Origin: a virus
IMG/VR virus record: IMGVR_UViG_3300044678_002325
Coordinates: 1 to 64,000 of that record
Strand: one strand, 5' to 3'
Length of the DNA stretch: 64,000 nucleotides
A model generated the notes under the pieces. That model was not told the DNA's origin and did no database searches. It was given only the letters and a program-made list of their open reading frames with translations. Shown piece after piece: positions 31,021-39,508 of this stretch. A program made the translations under genes and the position numbers. Within the stretch, counting starts at the first letter, position 1. Every line of letters starts with the position of its first letter.

Positions 31021-31512
31021 ATGCAAAAAGTATTAGTATTAAACGCTGACTTCACCCCTATAAATATAACTAGTGTTTATAAGGGATTTACTTTGGTCAA
31101 CAAAGGAAAGGCTGAAGTAATAAAAGCAAGTGAGAATCCAATTGTCTCAGGTATGAAGGAATTTGTACGTCCATTGATAATCCGTTTATTAAATTTTGTT
31201 AAGTTCAGAATCAATAAATTAAGAATCAATAGACAAAGAATTTATAAAAGAGACAACAATGAATGTACATATTGTGGTAGTAAGAAAAATCTTACTATTG
31301 ACCACATTATACCCAAATCAAGAGGAGGACAAAACACTTGGATGAATCTAGTAACTTGTTGTTCAAGTTGCAACAGATTGAAAGGTGATAAGACTCCAGA
31401 AGAAGCTAATATGAAATTAAATACTAGACCTTACGAACCAACAATATTCTCAGAAATATTGAATTCATCAGTTGGACAAGTTTGGAATGAATTCAAAAAC
31501 GATATCTACTAA
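31021..31512 (+). CDS. HNH endonuclease
   Basis: 163 residues. CTYCGSKKNLTIDHIIPKSR (about 81-100), GGQNTWMNLVTCCSSCN and KGDKTPEEA give the full HNH beta-beta-alpha-metal motif with two CxxC zinc knuckles. The N-terminal QKVLVLNADFTPINI is typical of stand-alone HNH proteins related to McrA-like and phage enzymes. May be a homing nuclease or act in DNA packaging or host restriction. Confidence 0.85.
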   Translation: MQKVLVLNADFTPINITSVYKGFTLVNKGKAEVIKASENPIVSGMKEFVRPLIIRLLNFVKFRINKLRINRQRIYKRDNNECTYCGSKKNLTIDHIIPKSRGGQNTWMNLVTCCSSCNRLKGDKTPEEANMKLNTRPYEPTIFSEILNSSVGQVWNEFKNDIY

Positions 31513-31517
31513 AACAC

Positions 31518-31541
31518 AAAAGGACGTTTTCACGTCCTTTT
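31518..31541. terminator. bidirectional terminator
   Basis: AAAAGGACGT-TTTC-ACGTCCTTTT stem directly after the HNH gene; also ends the minus-strand candidate small RNA. Confidence 0.75.
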
Positions 31542-31606
31542 GGTAGATGTTGGATACCTCCCTTTCTTTTAGTCGAGTTTATCCCATGTAAGCACTACCT
31601 TACAGG
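31542..31606 (-). ncRNA. candidate small late RNA
   Basis: A TATTTATA element at 31611-31618 points into this non-coding stretch and the 31518-31541 hairpin ends it. Inside, GATACC/GGTATC closes a structure with a TGTAAG/CTTACA hairpin. No ORF of more than two codons from its ATG. Confidence 0.45.
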
Positions 31607-31610
31607 TATC

Positions 31611-31618
31611 TATAAATA
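31611..31618 (-). promoter_or_regulatory. late-promoter-like TATTTATA element
   Basis: GATATTTATAGATACC on the minus strand, overlapping the stop codon of the upstream gene and facing no coding gene. Confidence 0.5.
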
Positions 31619-32386
31619 TCAAATTTTAAATGGAAAATTTGATTCTGGTTTATTAATTTCAGGACTACTAATTTTTGGTAATTCTAGTGTCATATCATCA
31701 GTTTTTGATATAATGTCACTAGTCTTTGTAATTAAATCACTTGCCGTTGATTTTAATCCATTTGGTTTACTTTGTTGTATTAATTTCTCACCAACTTTAT
31801 CCATTTTATTTGTTAATCCACCCCATTTCGGACAAATTACACCTGATAATTTTTTCTGTAAATTTTGAACAAAGTCAGTATCTGCCATAACATCAGTTAA
31901 CGCATTTCTAATTGTTGCAGTTATTGGGTTTTCATATCCTTTTGACGCTAAAAACTTTCTAATCAAACCTTCAACCAAAGATTTTGTAAAAAATGGAACT
32001 GCATAATTACAATCAGTCAATTTAAACATATCACCTATTGGTAGATTACCTATTGAAGTTATAAATATTGAACCTAACAAACTATCTGGTTTTAATTTAA
32101 ATGACTGAAGTAACCATTTTGCTGCGTATTCTTTAAAATATCCAAATAACGCATTTACACCAGTTCCACTTAAAAATTTTTGTGCCATTTCTAATGTTTG
32201 TTCCGAAATAATATCAGAGTTAAATCCTTGATAATTTAGATACACATTTTCCAATAAAATATCATTAAAAAATGAATCTAAATCTTCTCTATTTCTGATT
32301 CGTCTATTCTCAACTAATATCTGTAAGTGTTTTTTGATGACAATGTCCTCTCTAATAATTGTTTTTTTTTTAATTTCATCAAATTC
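31619..32386 (-). CDS. downstream frame of a probable -1 frameshift fusion (virion protein)
   Basis: The frame is open from 32386 to the stop at 31619. The only start-like codon near a sensible place is a TTG at 32254, yet codons upstream of it read like real protein (TIIREDIVIKKHLQILVEN). There is no ATG. The frame overlaps the end of the 489-residue gene at a run of ten A (TTA AAA AAA AAA C), a -1 slippery site, so the natural product is probably a fusion of about 720 residues. The protein itself has helical and hydrophobic segments, no known domain. Confidence 0.55.
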   Translation of the reverse strand, partial: EFDEIKKKTIIREDIVIKKHLQILVENRRIRNREDLDSFFNDILLENVYLNYQGFNSDIISEQTLEMAQKFLSGTGVNALFGYFKEYAAKWLLQSFKLKPDSLLGSIFITSIGNLPIGDMFKLTDCNYAVPFFTKSLVEGLIRKFLASKGYENPITATIRNALTDVMADTDFVQNLQKKLSGVICPKWGGLTNKMDKVGEKLIQQSKPNGLKSTASDLITKTSDIISKTDDMTLELPKISSPEINKPESNFPFKI

Positions 32387-33783
32387 TCACTAATAATATT
32401 TTTTAGTAATCTATCTCTTGATTCTTGTTGTACTCTTCCAGCATCAGCGTCACTTTTTTTACGTAATCCATATTGAGTTAAGGCAGCTCCCTTCATATAT
32501 TCATCAGAATATTTAATCTTATATGCGGCTCTTGTTGATGTTGGTGCCATCATCTGATTAATCTTATCTTTTAATTTAGGATATCTTCCCTTGAATGTAG
32601 TTAAACAAGCTTCAACTCTTCTTTTTTCCTCAAGACTTGGGGCTGTTTTTTGTTCATTACTAACCATATCCGTATAATAATCTTCAATGTATTTACGACA
32701 ATTATCTTGAGTCAATGTACCTGCCCTATCACCTGCTCTGCTTATATTTACTTTTCTTGCAATTATATAACCTTTTGGAAATAATTGAGGATATTGGTCT
32801 TTATAGGTAATAAGGTCACCACTATAATATCTAGCATCACTTAAATCAACTTTTTCTAATTCACCACCTCTTTGTTCAGCGGGTGAAAAATCATCAAGTG
32901 GTTTCCATCCACCCCCATCTGGGGTAATTAAATAATCAACAAGTTTTTTTGCGTTTGTACTAAGATTTTTTGTACCTTTAGGTCGATATATTAAAAATGG
33001 AGATGTAAAATTTGTTGCGTAACCTTCATAACCTGCCAATACACCAGTATATGATTCGGGTTTTTGTAAATCAACTCGTTCATATTGACTTAAATCTACA
33101 CCTTCTATTTCACTTGGTTCTAAATACGCATTATCTTTTGCTCTTTTTAAGACGATTTGAGCTTCCTGACCCAAATCTCTTCTACCTTGTTCCATTCCAC
33201 TTGCAGTCCCTCTAGGTTTATAAAGCCAAAAAGTTTTTAATTGAGGCTTGTTTATAATGTCAAGTAATAATTGATTATTACCAATTAATCCTAGTACATC
33301 TTTATCAGTTGCAGGATTTACTAATTGGTAGTTAAACATCTCTTTTGCTGAAACTTCACTCCACTCCTTATAACGCCTATCTTTTAGATAATCAATGATT
33401 TTTTGTTCATCAGGACTTTTTACTGTGTCTGTTGTTGATTTAATTTCATTACATAATGTTGCTTCAACAAATTCTTTTTCAACACCATTACCATCACGAT
33501 AACTTACCCTAAATGAGTTTCCATCTTGGTTAGGGACAATATACATATGTGGGTACTGACTTAAATTAGGATTAGCCGATTGTTTATAAAATGCCTCACC
33601 AAATGAATGTGGATATTCTTTTCTAATTTGTGGAATTTGGTCTTTAGTTGGAGTAAATCCCTTATAGCATCCATTATTGAGTGCTAACTGAAAAAGTTTA
33701 TTTTCATAATTACCAATACCTACAACATTAGTACCTGTTAGCGGATCTTCATATAATAGTCTCCTTAATCTTGTATTTTTCAT
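32314..33783 (-). CDS. large virion-associated protein, upstream frame
   Basis: 489 residues. N terminus MKNTRLRRLLYEDPLTGTNV resembles a shortened leader, with L-Y-E12. A TATTTATA element lies 18 nt upstream. The body has two repeated GYxGYAT / YRPKGT-like blocks (LYKPRGTASG, IYRPKGTKNL), Tyr-rich, with no recognised enzyme motif. The C terminus ENLMKLKKK meets the poly-A slippery site. Probably structural. Confidence 0.6.
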   Translation of the reverse strand: MKNTRLRRLLYEDPLTGTNVVGIGNYENKLFQLALNNGCYKGFTPTKDQIPQIRKEYPHSFGEAFYKQSANPNLSQYPHMYIVPNQDGNSFRVSYRDGNGVEKEFVEATLCNEIKSTTDTVKSPDEQKIIDYLKDRRYKEWSEVSAKEMFNYQLVNPATDKDVLGLIGNNQLLLDIINKPQLKTFWLYKPRGTASGMEQGRRDLGQEAQIVLKRAKDNAYLEPSEIEGVDLSQYERVDLQKPESYTGVLAGYEGYATNFTSPFLIYRPKGTKNLSTNAKKLVDYLITPDGGGWKPLDDFSPAEQRGGELEKVDLSDARYYSGDLITYKDQYPQLFPKGYIIARKVNISRAGDRAGTLTQDNCRKYIEDYYTDMVSNEQKTAPSLEEKRRVEACLTTFKGRYPKLKDKINQMMAPTSTRAAYKIKYSDEYMKGAALTQYGLRKKSDADAGRVQQESRDRLLKNIISENLMKLKKKQLLERTLSSKNTYRY

Positions 33784-33800
33784 AGTAAAATTTTTTTTAT

Positions 33801-33808
33801 TATAAATA
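33801..33808 (-). promoter_or_regulatory. late-promoter-like TATTTATA element
   Basis: ATATATTTATAATAAAA upstream of the 33783 start. Confidence 0.55.
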
Positions 33809-33816
33809 TATTGAAG

Positions 33817-34065
33817 TTATAAAAGAGTATTCGCTTTACCTCTAGTAACTTTAACAATATCTTTCCATTTAGTTAATCCAATTTGATTTGCTGGCCCTCT
33901 AGTTGCTCCCGACTCCCATTTTGTTACTGTAGGATAAGCAGGTTTAGACCCCCCACCACTAGTTGCGGCCGCGGCATCTTGTTCATCAAGTTCACCATCA
34001 ATATCTTTTTTGGGTGTATATCTTTTCATCAAGTATATTATTTCATCAATTTGAAAATTTTCCAT
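33817..34065 (-). CDS. small Gly/Ala-linker protein, possible virion protein
   Basis: 82 residues. ELDEQDAAAATSGGGSKPAY is a low-complexity linker, followed by PTVTKWESGATRGPANQIG, a pattern I have seen in small structural proteins of large phages. Adjacent to the 97-residue acidic gene (1-nt overlap). Confidence 0.55.
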   Translation of the reverse strand: MENFQIDEIIYLMKRYTPKKDIDGELDEQDAAAATSGGGSKPAYPTVTKWESGATRGPANQIGLTKWKDIVKVTRGKANTLL

Positions 34066-34358
34066 TATAAAAATTCTGGTTTTGGTAATTTATCTGTGAA
34101 TAAAACATAATATTCATTAAGAAATGATAATATTTCATTTTCATCAATAAATAAATCATCATCAATATCCTCATAGTCATCACTTGAATTAAATTCATCT
34201 ATATCCGTATGAAAATTATATCCAAAATCATCAATGTCAATAAATGGGATTTCAGCTTCCCTACACTCTTCTTCACTATCTAAATTAGTTCTAAATGTAA
34301 CTTCTAAAACTTCTTCTAGTCTATTAATATGGAATGTTATTATTTCTATGACTTCCAT
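34065..34358 (-). CDS. small acidic protein
   Basis: 97 residues, extremely acidic centre (EFNSSDDYEDIDDDLFIDEN). Shares one base with the next gene (ATG/stop overlap). Unknown function; acidic DNA-mimic or scaffold-like roles are possible. Confidence 0.55.
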   Translation of the reverse strand: MEVIEIITFHINRLEEVLEVTFRTNLDSEEECREAEIPFIDIDDFGYNFHTDIDEFNSSDDYEDIDDDLFIDENEILSFLNEYYVLFTDKLPKPEFL

Positions 34359-34360
34359 TT

Positions 34361-34777
34361 TTAATATTTTTTAAATCGTTTAAACATATCCAAAGTTTTA
34401 TTAACTTGTTCTTGTAAAGGTTCTACCATATCCTCATCAATATCCTCATTATCCAAATAACTATCCTCTTCAAAATATTCATCCTCTTCGTCTATTTCCA
34501 TAAAAGGTTCATCCATTGTTCCATGTTCTTCAGAGAATAACCCAGTATCCATATCATCATACCTCATTTCATTTATTCTCATATTGGTGTATGATTTAAC
34601 TTCACCTTTATTATTAACAGTTATTCCACCTTTATCATTTGCATAATCTTGGACATAAAGTGGTTGTTGATTTATTTTTTGTCCATATGTTGTTACAAAT
34701 CCATCATAGACTTGTCTGTGTTGGTCAAGAATGTCATTCCTTTCCGCTTTGTTCATTTTAAAAAAATATGCGTTCAT
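34361..34777 (-). CDS. conserved phage protein, possible structural
   Basis: 138 residues from ATG 34777; the longer frame reads through the promoter. KAERNDILDQHRQVYDGFVT, QPLYVQDYANDKGGITVNNK and GEVKSYTNM form a pattern that looks conserved among Bacteroidetes phages, then a very acidic tail. Function unknown. Confidence 0.65.
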   Translation of the reverse strand: MNAYFFKMNKAERNDILDQHRQVYDGFVTTYGQKINQQPLYVQDYANDKGGITVNNKGEVKSYTNMRINEMRYDDMDTGLFSEEHGTMDEPFMEIDEEDEYFEEDSYLDNEDIDEDMVEPLQEQVNKTLDMFKRFKKY

Positions 34778-34785
34778 GTTCTTTT

Positions 34786-34797
34786 TATTTATAAATA
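34786..34797. promoter_or_regulatory. bidirectional late-promoter-like element
   Basis: Palindromic TATTTATAAATA between divergent genes starting at 34777 (-) and 34826 (+). Confidence 0.55.
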
Positions 34798-34825
34798 TTA
34801 TGTATTTATTTAAATATTTATTGAT

Positions 34826-35452
34826 ATGAGAATTATAATTACAGAAAGTCAAAAAAGAATGATATTACTTGAAAACATTGGTGAAGACCTTGGAAGTATT
34901 ATCAAACAAAATGCTGAAAGAGTAAAAAAATTGATTTCAGAAGTTCAAACTCAAATTGGAATGAATCTTCAATTTCTTTTAACTTGGGGGGCAGGTATTG
35001 GTGGATTTATGGGTCCTGTTGAAGATTTTGTGAGAGGTAGATTCCCAGAATTAACCGATTTACAAGTATTTCTTATTATTCTTGGTGTCACATCAACACA
35101 TTTAATTGAAAATAAAGAACTTAACAATAAAATATTAGATAAAATAAAAGAAGGCGGAATTTTAAAACAATTTAAAGTAACCTCAAAAAAAACAAGTGAA
35201 TTAAAATCAGTTTTTTCTGATTTTGTTGAAAGTTTGGGTGTCACATTCCATAGAATAACAAATATGTTGAGTTATACCTTTATAATACCAATCATCCCAA
35301 TGATATATCAAATGGTAACTGATGGATTAGTGACAAATAGTGATTTAAAAAGTTTGGCGACAAGAGTTATTGCTTTTACTGGTTTAACTATATCAGGTAT
35401 TCTTTTCAAAGATTTAATTACAAAAATGGTTAGAAGATTTAAGGGTAAATAA
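34826..35452 (+). CDS. leader-peptide (family B) protein with membrane-active segments
   Basis: 208 residues. Leader MRIIITESQKRMILLE, predicted cut after L-L-E16. The rest has amphipathic helices and at least three hydrophobic stretches (about 46-66, 75-92, 150-170 and 185-200). If packaged, a membrane-active cargo could help DNA transit across the inner membrane. No known domain. Confidence 0.65.
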   Translation: MRIIITESQKRMILLENIGEDLGSIIKQNAERVKKLISEVQTQIGMNLQFLLTWGAGIGGFMGPVEDFVRGRFPELTDLQVFLIILGVTSTHLIENKELNNKILDKIKEGGILKQFKVTSKKTSELKSVFSDFVESLGVTFHRITNMLSYTFIIPIIPMIYQMVTDGLVTNSDLKSLATRVIAFTGLTISGILFKDLITKMVRRFKGK

Positions 35453-35506
35453 TTGAATTTCTTAAATTATTAATTTATGTTTTGATTAAACAAATATAAA
35501 TTACAT

Positions 35507-36532
35507 ATGCAGAAATTTGATTTTAAAGACATCACCTTAGTTCCTGAAACAATTACAAATATTGACTCAAGAAGTGAAATTAACATTTTAACAGAAAACT
35601 TTACCCTACCCATTATAGTAAGTCCAATGGATACTGTGGTAGATAATTCAAATTATAAAAAGTTTTTAAGTAACAATTTAGAAGTTTGTTTACCAAGAGG
35701 GGAATATTCAAGTGATAATAATGTTTTTACATCAATATCATTATATGATTTTGAACTAATGGTGTTAAAACATCAGAAATTTGAGAAAGTACCAATATAT
35801 CAAAAAATTCTTGTTGATATTGCAAATGGTCATATGTCAAAATTATATGACTTGTGTAAATACTTCATTGAACATATCAAAACAGACCAAGAATTAATGA
35901 TTGGTAATATTGCCAATCCAACAACATATGATAAATTTGCTGAACTTGGTGTTGATTATATCCGTGTTGGTATTGGTGGCGGTTCAGGATGTCTAACATC
36001 AGCGAATACTGGTGTTCATTACCCTATGGCGTCCCTTATTTCAGAATGTTATCAAATTAAAAAGAAAAGAGGTTATAAAACCAATATTGTTGCTGATGGT
36101 GGATTTAGAAATTATGACGATATAATTAAAGCATTAGCCCTTGGTGCTGATTATATTATGTTAGGTGGAGTATTAAACAAATGTCTTGAATCTTGTGCTC
36201 CGGTTTATTTCAATAAATGGATTAAATTAAATGATTCAACATTAACTTATATTTGGAATAACTTACCATACCTTAGAAAATATATGTATAAAAAATTTAG
36301 AGGTATGAGTACAAAAGAAGTACAAAAAAAATGGGGTAGAGATAAACTAATAACATCCGAAGGTATATCAAAATATAATAAAGTTGAATATACTTTGGAT
36401 AAATGGCTTGAGAATCTACAAGATTATCTTAAATCTGCAATGTCATATACTAACTCAAGAAATTTAGAAGAATTTAAAGACACTGAATATATATTTATTA
36501 CGGAGAATGCCTTAAAAAGGTATTATAAATAA
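35507..36532 (+). CDS. IMP dehydrogenase / GMP reductase-like enzyme
   Basis: 341 residues, TIM-barrel family. Recognised by FDFKDITLVPE, LPIIVSPMDTV, the phosphate and catalytic loop GIGGGSGCLTSANTG (about 155-169, Cys about 162), NIVADGGFRNYDDIIKALAL and GADYIMLGG. No CBS domains. The active-site loop departs from the textbook GPGSxCTTR, which makes the direction (GMP to IMP or IMP to XMP) uncertain. It would rebalance purine pools for phage DNA synthesis. No late element; a 2-nt gap to the next gene indicates co-expression. Confidence 0.8.
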   Translation: MQKFDFKDITLVPETITNIDSRSEINILTENFTLPIIVSPMDTVVDNSNYKKFLSNNLEVCLPRGEYSSDNNVFTSISLYDFELMVLKHQKFEKVPIYQKILVDIANGHMSKLYDLCKYFIEHIKTDQELMIGNIANPTTYDKFAELGVDYIRVGIGGGSGCLTSANTGVHYPMASLISECYQIKKKRGYKTNIVADGGFRNYDDIIKALALGADYIMLGGVLNKCLESCAPVYFNKWIKLNDSTLTYIWNNLPYLRKYMYKKFRGMSTKEVQKKWGRDKLITSEGISKYNKVEYTLDKWLENLQDYLKSAMSYTNSRNLEEFKDTEYIFITENALKRYYK

Positions 36533-36533
36533 T

Positions 36534-37358
36534 ATGAATAAGAAAACCTTAATTAAAATTGTTGAAGATGTAGACTATTTTGACAATTACGATTCCCCTC
36601 AAGAAATTTATATAAATTTAAATGACTATGTTGATCAGAATCTTTTAGATGTTATGAATGGTAAAGACGTAATGTTATTTTGTTTTTTAACTTATGAACA
36701 AAGATTTTCAGTCGATTTATCTAAATTATATGACTTTATTAGTAATAACTACTCTAGATTTACTATTGGAGAAATTTTAAGTTTTAATCCAAATAAAGAA
36801 TGTTATGAATGTTATGGTGGTGGTAATGTAGGTTGTATAAAATGTCATGGCGATGGAGAAGTAGATTGTTCTGAGTGTGGTGGTGATGGTAGAGTAGAAT
36901 GTGATGTCTGTGATGGTGATGGTGTTGATAGTGATGGGGACGATTGTTATGATTGTGAAGGTGTCGGGGAAGTAAAATGTAGTAATTGTTATGGACGAGG
37001 TAGTGAAACTTGTTCTGATTGTGGAGGTGATGGTGATTTAGAATGTGAAATATGTGATGGTAAGGGAGAGATTAAAGCTATTAATGAAACTTTGGTTAAA
37101 ATGACTAGATATCTATCTTACGATATTAATTTTACTAAAAAATTTGAAAATATGGTGCCAGATGATGTTATTTCCCCAGAATTTTATAACCGATTGATGA
37201 GTAGAAAAAAGTTTTTAGTAATTCAAGATTCTGATTATCTTTCTGAGGACTATGACCATCCAAATTATAAAGAAATGGAAGAAGGTGATGTATTTTTAGT
37301 TCAAGAAAAAAGTAAACCTGAATTAAAACATAGTTTTGGTAAAATTAGTGCATATTAA
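36534..37358 (+). CDS. protein with eight CxxCxGxG zinc-finger repeats (DnaJ-type)
   Basis: 274 residues. Residues about 90-182 hold eight CxxCxGxG-type repeats, twice the four found in DnaJ. Acidic spacers (DGDGVDSDGDD) separate them. No J domain or HPD motif. Flanking regions are unrelated to DnaJ. Such a domain usually binds unfolded peptide or acts in assembly. With DnaK encoded 2 kb away, a co-chaperone role is tempting but unproven. Confidence 0.75.
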   Translation: MNKKTLIKIVEDVDYFDNYDSPQEIYINLNDYVDQNLLDVMNGKDVMLFCFLTYEQRFSVDLSKLYDFISNNYSRFTIGEILSFNPNKECYECYGGGNVGCIKCHGDGEVDCSECGGDGRVECDVCDGDGVDSDGDDCYDCEGVGEVKCSNCYGRGSETCSDCGGDGDLECEICDGKGEIKAINETLVKMTRYLSYDINFTKKFENMVPDDVISPEFYNRLMSRKKFLVIQDSDYLSEDYDHPNYKEMEEGDVFLVQEKSKPELKHSFGKISAY

Positions 37359-37614
37359 TTTTGACTTTCAAATTACTATTTCCTTTAATAACACGATGAT
37401 AAACACCCTCTGGGATAAAATATTTTTCCCCAACAATTAATTTGATGGGGAGTTCATTATCCATTTGTAAATACCAATTATCACTTTCTAAGATTTCAAC
37501 AAGTCTATTTTCTCTATCTCTATGCCATTTTAATTCTTCATCATCAACATTTTCATCAAATGTTCTGATTCTAATGTCATCAATTATTTCTTGTTGAAAG
37601 GGTAAATTTTTCAT
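37345..37614 (-). CDS. cupin-like phage protein
   Basis: 89 residues from ATG 37614. LKWHRDRENR, WYLQMDNELPIKL and YFIPEGVYHRVIKG follow a cupin-like metal-site pattern (HxD...H). Small proteins with this WHRD...HR signature occur in many large phages; role unknown. Coupled to the upstream gene by a TAATG overlap. Confidence 0.65.
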   Translation of the reverse strand: MKNLPFQQEIIDDIRIRTFDENVDDEELKWHRDRENRLVEILESDNWYLQMDNELPIKLIVGEKYFIPEGVYHRVIKGNSNLKVKINMH

Positions 37615-38240
37615 TACCAATTAGCACTAGATTTTAATCCCAATTTTTTGGCATGCCTCCCAACATTGCAACTCCAATACCCGGCCATTGTTCTGTCTTT
37701 CTTTTGGGCACAATTATGTCTTGCTCTAAATGATTTTGCAGCTTTTGGATTTCTATTTCTCACTTTAAGATTAGGATCACCAAATGTTACTTTTTTAATT
37801 GTCCCTTTTGGTGTTTTTACATAAACAGCAAATTTTTTAGGACTTCCTGGTGTTCTAAATGGGGAGTTTAATTTAACATTCTTTCCACGATGTTTTGCTT
37901 CAAATAATAACTCCTCAACTTCTTCTTCAAACATTGGAGCATCCAACCAAACCTCATCACCATTCTCTAATAATACCTTTTTACCCAAGTCAGATTCAAC
38001 CAACCAAATATCATCTTCGTTTAATCTAATACTACCTTGATAGTATAAATTTCTAACTTCATTGATTAATTTAAAATACTTGTCAGAATATATTCTAAAG
38101 ATATTTTCATTTAATGATATTCTGTTTTCCAAGTGATATTTTAAATCTTCAGATATCATACAAGGTTCTGTTAATCTCATTGGGGGGTCAAGAGATTCTC
38201 TCAAAACTTTTTTTATTAAATTGTCTAAACTATTTCTCAT
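37614..38240 (-). CDS. head-assembly-associated phage protein with Cys-rich C-terminal domain
   Basis: 208 residues. N terminus MRNSLDNLIKKVLRE resembles the leader, with L-R-E15. The C-terminal domain (about 130-208) VTFGDPNLKVRNRNPKAAKS followed by FRARHNCAQKKDRTMAGYWS is a conserved unit in T4-like marine phages, sometimes fused to prohead protease or scaffold proteins. One TATTTATC element upstream. I infer a head-maturation or DNA-packaging role. Confidence 0.6.
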   Translation of the reverse strand: MRNSLDNLIKKVLRESLDPPMRLTEPCMISEDLKYHLENRISLNENIFRIYSDKYFKLINEVRNLYYQGSIRLNEDDIWLVESDLGKKVLLENGDEVWLDAPMFEEEVEELLFEAKHRGKNVKLNSPFRTPGSPKKFAVYVKTPKGTIKKVTFGDPNLKVRNRNPKAAKSFRARHNCAQKKDRTMAGYWSCNVGRHAKKLGLKSSANW

Positions 38241-38312
38241 AATTTGTTTTTTTAGATAAATATTCTTACTTTTATAATCATATATTAACTATCAAACAAT
38301 TAAATAACTATT

Positions 38313-38516
38313 ATGAAATTTTATCATTTTTTTTACGCTATTATACAAATATATATTATTGTAAAAGTTTCTTATCTACTTTTTATGACTTCTTATAATC
38401 CTGAAGCATATCCATTATCAATGTTGAATTGGTGGATATATTTCCTAATTTTTGATATTTGGATGAATACCATATTAAGAAATGAAAAACCTTTAAAAAA
38501 AGATGATAACAATTAA
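38313..38516 (+). CDS. small membrane protein
   Basis: 67 residues, two membrane helices (about 4-25, 36-54) and a charged tail. Unknown function. Confidence 0.6.
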   Translation: MKFYHFFYAIIQIYIIVKVSYLLFMTSYNPEAYPLSMLNWWIYFLIFDIWMNTILRNEKPLKKDDNN

Positions 38517-38537
38517 ACAACATAATATTTTTTGATA

Positions 38538-38545
38538 TATTTATA
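38538..38545 (+). promoter_or_regulatory. late-promoter-like TATTTATA element
   Basis: GATATATTTATAAAGAAA, 13 nt upstream of the 38558 start. Confidence 0.55.
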
Positions 38546-38557
38546 AAGAAAAAATTT

Positions 38558-39085
38558 ATGAGAAAATATATCATTAAAGAATCTGATATCAGAAAAGTTT
38601 TAAGACAAACAATCAAAGAAGAAATGGGGATGGAACAAAAGGAAGAAAAACAAGCTCCTCGTTGTGTTCCTGAGAATGTTATTCCATTGGATGAAATCGT
38701 TGGTAGTGCCGATGAATATGTTGACTATGCAAAAGGTGTTAATAAAAGAAAACTTGGTGTAAATTCAATGGTTGATACTTTGGGTATTCTTAATAATATA
38801 AGATTATTCAAAGATGTTAAAGATGGTGGTGCTCACTTAGCTTACAATATGATGCACCATTTAAATAAATTCAGAAATAAGAATTATTACGATGAAACTT
38901 CAGGTCGATGTAATAAAGCAATGGATAAAATCATTGAGCTTTATAAAGAAAATGAACATGGGACTGAACTTGTTAAAGATATTGAAAGAGTATTAAATCT
39001 TCAAACAAAAGATGATGAATATACGCCTTCACCAAGAGCTAAAGAATATCTAAAAAGATGTTTAGCTTTGGCTAAAGGAGAATAA
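38558..39085 (+). CDS. leader-peptide (variant) virion-cargo candidate
   Basis: 175 residues. MRKYIIKESDIRKVLRQTIK-E is a hybrid of the A and B leaders and ends in I-K-E21. A glutamine/glutamate-rich linker follows, then a helical domain (about 45-175) without known motif. Late element upstream, terminator near 39137 downstream. Confidence 0.65.
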   Translation: MRKYIIKESDIRKVLRQTIKEEMGMEQKEEKQAPRCVPENVIPLDEIVGSADEYVDYAKGVNKRKLGVNSMVDTLGILNNIRLFKDVKDGGAHLAYNMMHHLNKFRNKNYYDETSGRCNKAMDKIIELYKENEHGTELVKDIERVLNLQTKDDEYTPSPRAKEYLKRCLALAKGE

Positions 39086-39136
39086 TCTAACCTCTTAGGA
39101 GGACTTTTAGGACCGTTTGCTGTTATGGTAACAAAG

Positions 39137-39164
39137 AAAGAGGACATCGCTACGTCCTCTTTTT
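39137..39164 (+). terminator. intrinsic terminator
   Basis: AAAGAGGAC/GTCCTCTTT stem with T run. Confidence 0.75.
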
Positions 39165-39174
39165 CTCTTTATAC

Positions 39175-39182
39175 TATTTATA
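39175..39182 (+). promoter_or_regulatory. late-promoter-like TATTTATA element
   Basis: ACTATTTATAGTAAAA, 11 nt before the 39194 start and just after a terminator. Confidence 0.55.
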
Positions 39183-39193
39183 GTAAAAAGAAT

Positions 39194-39490
39194 ATGAAAA
39201 AGAAATTATTTTTTGGGTGGGAGAATACTAAATGGTTTATTAGAGAAATAGGTAAAATTTATTCCTCAAAAAAATCAATATTTTCCAAAAAAAGAATTGA
39301 ATCTGGTATTGCATTCATAGTTGCACAATGGGGAATGATTTTTTTCCTACTTGAAAAACATTCAACATTAACTATGACTGATTTAATTATGTGGGCTGGA
39401 GTTGAATTCGCAATCTCAGGTTATATAATTCACCAAATTCAAAAAGAAAAGAAAACTGAAGAACAAAAAGAAGAAACCCCCAACGTTTAA
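39194..39490 (+). CDS. small membrane protein, late gene
   Basis: 98 residues from ATG 39194, chosen because the terminator and promoter lie in the longer frame. Basic N terminus, two membrane helices (about 40-57, 64-82) and a Lys/Glu tail. Its topology would also fit a small holin-like or head-inserted membrane protein. Confidence 0.6.
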   Translation: MKKKLFFGWENTKWFIREIGKIYSSKKSIFSKKRIESGIAFIVAQWGMIFFLLEKHSTLTMTDLIMWAGVEFAISGYIIHQIQKEKKTEEQKEETPNV

Positions 39491-39508
39491 TTGGGGGCTT
39501 TTTATTTA
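39476..39508. terminator. bidirectional terminator
   Basis: CCCCCAA/TTGGGGG stem between the ends of converging genes. Confidence 0.75.

Noticed and set aside
33960-33980. GCGGCCGC next to ACTAGT, resembling cloning sites (vector contamination)
   Set aside because: The bases encode part of an in-frame Ala/Thr/Ser/Gly linker, and similar GCGGCC Ala codons occur in dnaK and at 50467; no vector sequence flanks it.
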